Source of the DNA: an uncultured Clostridia bacterium
GTDB lineage: Bacteria; Bacillota; Clostridia; Oscillospirales; CAG-272
Assembly: GCA_937894775.1 (NCBI GenBank)
Contig: CALAXC010000082.1
Span: forward strand, 1 to 13,751
DNA: 13,751 bases
Direction: 5' to 3'
The position numbers were made by a program, and so were the translations under genes. Positions 1 through 4,811 of this stretch are shown here, one piece after another. The notes beneath the pieces were generated by a model. It saw nothing but the letters and a program-made list of their open reading frames with translations, did not search any database and had not been told where the DNA came from. How positions within the stretch are numbered: position 1 is the first letter of the stretch; each line of letters opens with the position of its first letter.

Positions 1-22
1 AGCCGACGCTGCTCACCGCTGA

Positions 23-376
23 GTACCAGCTCTTCATCAAAGCAGCCGCAAAGTAAAAGCACAGGTAGAAATTGAAGATATTTTAGCAATGGCGGAAAAC
101 GCTCCCGAGTTGTACGAATACAAATGGTGTACTGCTACACAATTTAAGTCTGCATATCCTACACTGAACAAATACTCTTCAGAAAATATCGGAAGGGCAT
201 TAAGTGCAATCGGGGTAGAAGAAAAATCTCTTCGTATAAATAATGCAAAGTCTGTATCAAAGGGATGTAGAAATCTTCCTTTCCCAATACAAGATACATC
301 GATAAATATCTTCAAAGAAACAATTCAAGTGATTGAAGATACTTCTTCTGAAAACTATGGAGAAGAAATTTTCTAA
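23..376 (+). CDS. C-terminal fragment of an unrecognised, possibly mobile-element protein, apparently frame-broken
   Basis: The frame is open from the stop at 20-22 to a TAA at 374-376. The first ATG (89) has no Shine-Dalgarno, so it is unlikely to be a real start. The text looks like the end of a larger protein: an acidic helix, then a segment around KWCTATQF and YSSENIGRALSAIG that resembles a small winged-helix domain, then a basic stretch ending in NLPFP and an acidic tail. Such C-terminal helix-turn-helix domains are common in P4-type primase/VirE-like proteins of integrated elements, but I cannot assign it firmly. In the neighbouring frame, bases 3-56 encode PTLLTAEYQLFIKAAAK and then stop; joining that frame to this one near base 53 gives one smooth helix. 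This suggests a single-base frameshift (pseudogene or sequence error) in a gene that starts before the window. Confidence 0.45.
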   Translation, partial: VPALHQSSRKVKAQVEIEDILAMAENAPELYEYKWCTATQFKSAYPTLNKYSSENIGRALSAIGVEEKSLRINNAKSVSKGCRNLPFPIQDTSINIFKETIQVIEDTSSENYGEEIF

Positions 377-558
377 CGATTAAATGTTGTTGTATGTTGA
401 TGACTACGATAACCATAGTTCATATATTTATTTTTATGGCAAAATTGATTTTTTCTTTGCGTAAAACCTTGTTTATGATACAATGCTAATGTCATATGTA
501 ATCCGCAGTTCATTGGTAAAGCAGATATTCTTTTGTACATGTTTTTCCTCTTTCGCAT
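373..558 (-). CDS. Possible small basic Cys/His-containing protein (weak)
   Basis: A 61-codon minus-strand frame overlaps the end of the plus-strand fragment by four bases. A strong GGAGGAG lies just upstream but very close to the first ATG; a second ATG (codon 7) has its own GAGG about six bases ahead, giving a 55-residue product. The product is rich in Lys, Arg, His, Asn and Tyr, with two Cys, and has no recognisable family, signal peptide or membrane segment. No convincing promoter is seen. It may be a real small gene, a mobile-element remnant, or chance; the ribosome-binding site is the main argument in favour. Confidence 0.25.
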   Translation of the reverse strand: MRKRKNMYKRISALPMNCGLHMTLALYHKQGFTQRKNQFCHKNKYMNYGYRSHQHTTTFNR

Positions 559-599
559 TCTCCTCCTTTTTGTTTTCGGACTGCGGACATTTGTCTAAT

Positions 600-625
600 A
601 AAAAAACGCCTCAGGGCGTTTTTTT
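600..625. terminator. Bidirectional intrinsic terminator
   Basis: An A-tract followed by CGCC, the loop TCAG, GGCG and a T-tract form a perfect 11-bp stem (600-610 with 615-625). It has U-tracts in both directions, so it can end transcription from the left-hand gene and shield the small minus-strand ORF from the right. Confidence 0.75.
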
Positions 626-642
626 GTTTGTAAAGAGGTGTT

Positions 643-800
643 ATTAAACGCCTTCCGTAGGGGCGTGCATTGCACGTCCGCATTAAACGCCTTCTCCAGC
701 GGGAGAAGGGGGACCGCGATAGCGGTGGATGAGGAGTTATCTTGCGTTGAAGAACACCTTATCCGTCACCCTACATTTGTCAGCGAAGCTGGCTGAGGGA
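643..800. repeat. Composite intergenic hairpin repeat block
   Basis: This stretch is GC-richer than its surroundings and holds no ORF. It contains two copies of ATTAAACGCCTTC (about 643-655 and 683-694). It also has a near-palindrome of 9 bp (661-669 with 671-679), an 8-bp hairpin CCTTCTCC/GGAGAAGG (690-697 with 702-709), a hairpin ACCGC/GCGGT (713-717 with 722-726) followed by GGATGAGG, and a CAGC/GCTG hairpin (781-784 with 788-791). From memory, modules of this look (CCTTCTCC...GGAGAAGG, then a small hairpin, then GGATGAGG) are scattered between genes in Oscillospiraceae-like genomes. It is probably a non-autonomous dispersed repeat rather than a gene-specific regulator. Confidence 0.6.
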
Positions 801-831
801 TCGTCCAATTCTCCCATCCTTTGTCGCTTAA

Positions 832-865
832 AAGCATTTAAAAGCTTCAATACTTTTAAATGCTT
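832..865. repeat. 13-bp perfect inverted repeat upstream of the signal peptidase gene
   Basis: AAGCATTTAAAAG (832-844) and CTTTTAAATGCTT (853-865) are exact complements separated by eight bases. No T-tract follows, so it is not a standard terminator. It lies 30 bases before the next start codon, where it could be an mRNA 5' hairpin, a dyad operator, or the end of the neighbouring repeat block. I saw no clear -35/-10 pair near it. Confidence 0.55.
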
Positions 866-895
866 CTGAGAGCCAAAAGATTCTGAGGTGATATT

Positions 896-1546
896 ATGAA
901 AAAGAAAAAATTTTTAATCATTAAAATAATTATGGCAGTCATTATAAGCTTTGTGCTGGGCTTCGGCATCTATATGTGGAACGCACAAACTATTATGGGG
1001 AATTCTATGCCTATGCCGCTTGGCTTTGGTATGGCTGAGGTCCTTACCGACAGTATGACCGATCCTAACCATCCAGAAACCTCTATATACCGCGGAGATG
1101 TTATTATAGTAGTTCCTCAGGATGAATATGAGGTGGGCGACGTTATTGCTTTTCAGTCGGAAAACATAGTCGTCACTCATAGGATAATAGGAATAAACGA
1201 AGACGGCGAATTCATTACAAAAGGCGATACTCCTGAAAATACTCCCGATACAGATCCACTGAAAAAGGAATACATTTTTGGCAAAGTTGTAAAAGTCATA
1301 CCTAATATGAGCGGTGTTATACGCTTTATCAAAACGCCCGTCGTAAGTATGGTAATTTTGCTGGTAGCGGCATTGTTGTTTGTTTTATCAATGAAAAAAG
1401 AAAAAGAGCAGGAAGAAGACGAGCTTTCAGAACTAAAATCTGAGATCGCAAAATTGAAAAAGCCCGATAGCGAGCGTTCTGCAGAGGATATTCAAGCCGA
1501 AATCGATGCTTTGAAAAAACAAGTCGGGGAAAAGGATAAAAAATAA
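896..1546 (+). CDS. Signal peptidase I, SipW/ER type (Ser-His, S26B)
   Basis: A 216-residue membrane peptidase that cleaves signal peptides of exported proteins. An N-terminal membrane segment spans about residues 7-27. The nucleophile box VLTDSMTDP contains Ser53; the general-base position in VVTHRIIG is His95 rather than Lys, which marks the SipW/archaeal/ER branch; the conserved TKGD...TPD region gives Asp111 and Asp118. A second membrane segment (about 148-165) is followed by a highly charged coiled-coil-like tail (167-213), an unusual extension. The start is backed by GAGGTGAT a few bases upstream. It is followed after 30 bases by a lipoprotein gene, so the two probably form an operon. 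SipW-type enzymes often serve a few dedicated substrates, but the neighbouring lipoprotein should be cut by signal peptidase II, so its real substrates are unknown. Confidence 0.9.
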   Translation: MKKKKFLIIKIIMAVIISFVLGFGIYMWNAQTIMGNSMPMPLGFGMAEVLTDSMTDPNHPETSIYRGDVIIVVPQDEYEVGDVIAFQSENIVVTHRIIGINEDGEFITKGDTPENTPDTDPLKKEYIFGKVVKVIPNMSGVIRFIKTPVVSMVILLVAALLFVLSMKKEKEQEEDELSELKSEIAKLKKPDSERSAEDIQAEIDALKKQVGEKDKK

Positions 1547-1576
1547 AAATTACCATTAGAAAATTCGGTGATATTT

Positions 1577-4180
1577 ATGAAAAAGATATTTGCAATATTG
1601 TTATGCTTTGCCGCTTGCTTGTCAGCTTTTGCTGGATGTAGCAAGAAGATTCAAATAAATGAATCGGATAGCGATATTTTTAGTGATAGTGAATTCAAGG
1701 AGACCGATATGCAAACCGAAGAAATTATAGCAACTGATAATAATGAAGATGTTAAAAACTTAAGCCTTTCGGTTATTGATTCTACAGATATTGATAAATT
1801 GCTTGCTCGCCCGTATAACGATAAAGTTCCGCCCGCTTTTAGCGAAGGACTCTTTTCCACTTTTTCTTATGGGTGGGGATTTTCAAACGGAACTGTTCTT
1901 GCGACAGGAAATCCCAAGGGGATCGGTTTGCCCATACAGATAAATGTTAACGGTAATGCTGTTTTGCCAACTGATGCAACTTGGATGCCGAGTCACGTTG
2001 TTTCAACTTATGATTCGTCAAAAAGCTATTTCAACATCGCTTCAGAAGCAACTGTAAGCGCAAGCTTTACATCGCAATATGATAAAGACGGTATTACGCA
2101 TCTTACCGACGGTATAATAAGCTATAACGAAGAAACTCGAAACCGTTGGTCAAATTACGTAAGTCCGATTCGTAATGAAAATGAATATATAACTTTTGAG
2201 TTTACTAATTTGGTAACTTGCGCGTATTTTACAGTGCATTTTTTCGATGACGAGGGTGCTACACGTCTTCCAAAATCTGTTTCGGCAGAATATTATAACG
2301 GTTCTGAGTGGATATCTGTCAGTAATTCTGCTTGCGAAACTATTGCAAAAAATAAGGGTGTCAATTTGACGTTTGATCCCGTACAAACTAACTCAATACG
2401 TTTTGTTTTAACTCCGCAAAGCGGAAAAGCTATGGGAATTACAGAGCTTAAGCTTTTTGGAAAAAGCGACCGCACTAATATAATTCCTGAGGGAGTTATT
2501 GTTGAGGAGAAAAAGTTTATAACCGAAAACGATATTATTGTAAGCTCGCTTCTATTTGAAAATAAAACAGAAAATACTGTATCATTTAATATAACTGCCG
2601 ATCTAGTTATGGGAAGAAATGAAGAAAAATTTGGATATAGATATATTCTGTACGGCGGTGATCTTGGCGGTACTTCAAAAGAAATTTCTTTAGATGCAGG
2701 GAAGAGCGCGCAATATTATCTTGCGGTAGCAGTATCCGATAAAAAGGGTGAATCGGAAAGTAAAATTTCTTCTTTTATTTCTCTTGATGATCCTGTAAAG
2801 GATCACATCAAACGTTTTAATTTGTGGTTTAAGAAAAATATTCCTTATTTTGATACTGATGATTCACAGCTTTTGCAGATATATTATTTCAGATGGCTTA
2901 CGTACAGAAATAATATAAGAAAGATAACCGATGAATGGAATGGATATATTATTTCGGAATTTCTTCCAAACGTTCCGTGGAGTGGACTTTATAATTCGAT
3001 CTCTTGTCCTGCAGGTCATCATTTTTACGAAGGACGTTGGATACGCGACAGTAAGTATTTGGACTCTTATCAAGAATTTTGGTTCATAGACGGAGCCAAT
3101 CCAAGACTTTACAGCTTCCCGATCGCTGATGCTTATTATAACAGATATCTGGTTACGGGCGATAAAGAAGAACTTGTGAAATATTATGATGCTTTGAATA
3201 ATAATTATCAGGGTTGGGAGCAGTCGCATTACCTTTCCTCACTTGGTTTGTTTAAGCAAATTGCCGACCGTGACGGTATGGAAAACGGAATAGGTGGCGA
3301 CGGTGTCCGTCCTACTATAAACAGTTATATGTACGGTGATGCCGAAGCATTACGAAAAATAGCTATTTTAGCGAATAACAGTGAGGCGGCTACAAAATAT
3401 CAAATAAAAGCAAATAATCTCAAAAAGAACGTTATGGAAAAGCTGTGGAATGAGAATGAACACTTTTTCGAAACTATAATGCCTGACGGAGAATCGGTAA
3501 ATGTCCGTGAGCTTATCGGTTACGTTCCGTGGTATTTTAATCTTCCTTACGATGATGTAAAATATTCTGTTGCGTTTGCACAACTTCTTGATAATAAGGG
3601 ATTTAAGGCGGAATATGGACCTACAACAGCAGAGCGAAGAGATCCGGCGTTTATGTCAAAGCTTCGTCCAGGATGTCGCTGGGACGGTCCTTCGTGGCCC
3701 TTTGCTACTTCGCAAACATTAAATGCAGCGGCTAATTTGTTGAATAATTATAAGTATAATAATTCGTTTGGCAAGGGAGATTGGTTTGATCTTTTAAAGA
3801 CTTATACTAAATCTCATTATAAGAATGGATATCCTTGGATAGCCGAGAATATTCATCCGATCACGGGTGAATGGATCGTTGATTATGATAGAAGTATACA
3901 TTATAATCATTCAAGCTATACCGATACAGTTATTACGGGGCTTGCAGGAATTCGTCCTGAGGATAATGATAGTGTTCTTACGGTAAATCCTTTGTTTGAG
4001 AAGGGCGATCTGAAATATTTTATGCTTGAAAACGTAAGCTATCGTGGTCACGATATAACTGTCATATATGACGGTGACGGCGAGCATTACGGTATTGGCG
4101 CAGGCTTATTTGTTTATGTTGACGGAATTTTAAATGCTTCATCGACAAAACTTACGGCGCTAAAGGTAAATCTCCAATAA
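1577..4180 (+). CDS. Secreted lipoprotein with discoidin (F5/8C-like) domain and six-hairpin glycoside hydrolase domain
   Basis: An 867-residue surface glycosidase candidate. I prefer the ATG at 1577 over the in-frame GTG at 1568, because that GTG is part of the only Shine-Dalgarno-like sequence (CGGTGAT). The N-terminus is a lipoprotein signal ending in FAGC with Cys21, followed by an acidic linker (about 28-60). Residues about 147-297 look like a discoidin/F5-8C carbohydrate-binding fold (HLTDG, RWSNY, and a closing ITELKLFG). Residues about 405-805 form an (alpha/alpha)6 barrel of the GH63/mannosylglycerate-hydrolase-like kind: WIRDSKYLDSY, DRDGMEN with RPTINSYMYGDA, RWDGPSWPFATSQ, and WIAENIHPITGEW. 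By analogy with GH63, Glu757 in AENIHPITGEW is the probable catalytic base; the acid may be Asp566 or Glu569 of DGMEN. A small beta domain ends the protein. The substrate is not predictable; the context suggests extracellular glycan breakdown. A strong terminator follows directly. Confidence 0.85.
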   Translation: MKKIFAILLCFAACLSAFAGCSKKIQINESDSDIFSDSEFKETDMQTEEIIATDNNEDVKNLSLSVIDSTDIDKLLARPYNDKVPPAFSEGLFSTFSYGWGFSNGTVLATGNPKGIGLPIQINVNGNAVLPTDATWMPSHVVSTYDSSKSYFNIASEATVSASFTSQYDKDGITHLTDGIISYNEETRNRWSNYVSPIRNENEYITFEFTNLVTCAYFTVHFFDDEGATRLPKSVSAEYYNGSEWISVSNSACETIAKNKGVNLTFDPVQTNSIRFVLTPQSGKAMGITELKLFGKSDRTNIIPEGVIVEEKKFITENDIIVSSLLFENKTENTVSFNITADLVMGRNEEKFGYRYILYGGDLGGTSKEISLDAGKSAQYYLAVAVSDKKGESESKISSFISLDDPVKDHIKRFNLWFKKNIPYFDTDDSQLLQIYYFRWLTYRNNIRKITDEWNGYIISEFLPNVPWSGLYNSISCPAGHHFYEGRWIRDSKYLDSYQEFWFIDGANPRLYSFPIADAYYNRYLVTGDKEELVKYYDALNNNYQGWEQSHYLSSLGLFKQIADRDGMENGIGGDGVRPTINSYMYGDAEALRKIAILANNSEAATKYQIKANNLKKNVMEKLWNENEHFFETIMPDGESVNVRELIGYVPWYFNLPYDDVKYSVAFAQLLDNKGFKAEYGPTTAERRDPAFMSKLRPGCRWDGPSWPFATSQTLNAAANLLNNYKYNNSFGKGDWFDLLKTYTKSHYKNGYPWIAENIHPITGEWIVDYDRSIHYNHSSYTDTVITGLAGIRPEDNDSVLTVNPLFEKGDLKYFMLENVSYRGHDITVIYDGDGEHYGIGAGLFVYVDGILNASSTKLTALKVNLQ

Positions 4181-4216
4181 AAAAGCAGAGCTGTTTACAA
4201 ACAGCTCTGCTTTTTT
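4181..4216 (+). terminator. Intrinsic terminator of the signal peptidase/glycosidase unit
   Basis: A 16-bp perfect stem (AAAAGCAGAGCTGTTT at 4181-4196 with its complement at 4199-4214) has a two-base nominal loop and ends in six Ts. It begins directly after the glycosidase stop codon. Confidence 0.92.
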
Positions 4217-4268
4217 CTACCACAACACTATAATTATATCATATTTTGTTAGAATTGTAAATACAGTT

Positions 4269-4297
4269 TGCACAAAATCTTTGTATATATGCACAAA
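4269..4297. promoter_or_regulatory. Direct repeat TGCACAAA with 21-bp spacing, possible operator
   Basis: TGCACAAA occurs at 4269-4276 and 4290-4297, two helical turns apart, with an intervening TTTGT that makes short dyads with ACAAA on either side. It lies about 50 bases upstream of the promoter at 4347-4375, a plausible place for a regulator. No specific regulator can be named. Confidence 0.3.
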
Positions 4298-4346
4298 TTC
4301 TACTTAATAAACAAAAAAATATTGTTAAGTTTTGATAAAATGTCAA

Positions 4347-4375
4347 TTGCAAAGTCGCTTTTTTTGTGATATAAT
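4347..4375 (+). promoter_or_regulatory. Strong promoter of the leader/ncRNA unit
   Basis: TTGCAA (4347-4352), a 17-nt spacer and TATAAT (4370-4375), preceded by TG one base before the -10 (extended -10). Transcription should begin near 4382 and run into a purine-rich 5' region. Confidence 0.75.
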
Positions 4376-4413
4376 ACAAGTGAAGAAAAGGAAAGAAAGG
4401 AAGGAAAAGTCCA

Positions 4414-4563
4414 ATGGGAAATTAAGAGCTTAGGCACAAAGATCTGAATTGCGGTGTTGATGTAAAAAATACAGTCTTTATAAAAGACAAACACGGCGGT
4501 GTTACGCTTTACATAGATGGGAGAATAAAACAATGTGGTGTGAGGATTAAATGCGAGGAGTAG
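4414..4563 (+). pseudogene. Small frame interrupted by a TAA at codon 4
   Basis: ATG (4414) has a good purine-rich Shine-Dalgarno (AAGGAAGGAAAAG). The frame reads three codons, meets TAA (4423-4425), then stays open for 45 more codons to a TAG at 4561-4563. The downstream text looks protein-like, with alternating hydrophobic strands, three Cys, and segments such as NTVFIKDKHGG and VTLYIDGRIK. No ATG, GTG or TTG start follows the TAA closely. It may be a nonsense-mutated small protein gene, a deliberate 3-codon ORF in an RNA leader, or chance openness. Confidence 0.3.
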
Positions 4564-4637
4564 ATTTAAAATAAGTTTGATTCAGTTCTTAGGTGCTTAA
4601 AGAAAATCAAATAATATGAAAGCGAGGATTAGAAAAG

Positions 4638-4667
4638 ATGTTAGATATCAAGAGTGAACAGAAATGA
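4638..4667 (+). CDS. Leader-peptide candidate MLDIKSEQK
   Basis: A 9-codon ORF begins at 4638, nine bases after AGCGAGGA, and ends with TGA at 4665-4667 inside the 5' arm of the terminator. It covers the first arm of the alternative hairpin (4647-4655). A ribosome here would therefore influence which hairpin forms, as in attenuation leaders. The peptide is not enriched in any one amino acid, so a classical amino-acid-sensing attenuator is not indicated. Confidence 0.3.
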   Translation: MLDIKSEQK

Positions 4668-4675
4668 CTCTTGAT
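4647..4675 (+). promoter_or_regulatory. Alternative (antiterminator-like) hairpin
   Basis: ATCAAGAGT (4647-4655) is the exact complement of ACTCTTGAT (4667-4675). The second arm is also the core of the 5' arm of the terminator, and TCAAGAGT recurs at 4692-4699 as the terminator 3' arm. The two hairpins cannot form together. This arrangement is typical of transcription attenuation; that it operates here is inference. Confidence 0.45.
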
Positions 4676-4711
4676 TGTGGGAAAACTGCAGTCAAGAGTC
4701 ATTTCTTTTTT
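4661..4711 (+). terminator. Intrinsic terminator between the leader unit and glpK
   Basis: GAAATGACTCTTGA (4661-4674) pairs perfectly over 14 bp with TCAAGAGTCATTTC (4692-4705) around a 17-nt loop, followed by six Ts, a C and four more Ts. It lies just upstream of the glpK promoter. Confidence 0.88.
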
Positions 4712-4731
4712 CTTTTGGAATCTTCATCGTG

Positions 4732-4760
4732 TTGACAATATAAAGGTTTGGTGTTATAAT
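4732..4760 (+). promoter_or_regulatory. glpK operon promoter
   Basis: A consensus TTGACA (4732-4737), 17-nt spacer and TATAAT (4755-4760), with TG before the -10. The glpK start lies about 45 bases beyond the expected transcription start and has AAAGGTG (4796-4802) as ribosome-binding site. Confidence 0.85.
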
Positions 4761-4811
4761 TTCTTTAGCAGGATAACTGAAAAATAATTATATTGAAAGG
4801 TGTGTTGATAA

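Larger units (their letters stand above)
4382..4716 (+). ncRNA. Candidate structured leader or non-coding RNA upstream of glpK
   Basis: This unit of about 330 nt has its own promoter on the left and ends at the intrinsic terminator at 4661-4711. It contains no ordinary gene. Visible elements are a purine-rich start (4381-4410), a 6-bp hairpin GTCTTT/AAAGAC (4474-4488), and a hairpin with TTTGATT (4576-4582) and TTCTT (4586-4590) pairing with AAGAA and AATCAAA (4600-4611). A possible long-range helix pairs TTAGGCAC (4430-4437) with GTGCTTAA (4593-4600) and would exclude part of that hairpin. I compared it by eye with RNase P, tmRNA, 6S, T-box and SAM elements and found no match. It could be a trans-acting RNA, a leader controlling read-through into glpK, or a decayed small gene. 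Function is unknown. Confidence 0.45.

Noticed and set aside
598..800. CRISPR array or attachment site in the hairpin-rich region
   Set aside because: The repeats are unequal, not regularly spaced, and no spacer pattern, tRNA or integrase is nearby.
2864..3229. 121-codon minus-strand frame inside the glycosidase gene
   Set aside because: It is antisense to a conserved catalytic-domain region and has no family resemblance.
4520..4565. T-box leader, because of GTGGTGTGAGG followed by GCGAGG
   Set aside because: The T-box core AGGGTGGNACCGCG is not present and the downstream gene is not an aminoacyl-tRNA or amino-acid gene.
4400..4670. RNase P RNA, because of GGAAAAGTCC near the 5' end and ACAGAAA near the 3' end
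   Set aside because: The P4 partner sequence (CCCGGCTTA or TGGCTTA) and other conserved regions are missing, and the 3' motif is part of the terminator stem.
4643..4680. SAM-I riboswitch start (ATCAAGAG)
   Set aside because: The conserved GGCCC...ATGAAACC and GCAACC blocks are absent; the octamer is explained by the repeated arms of the two hairpins.
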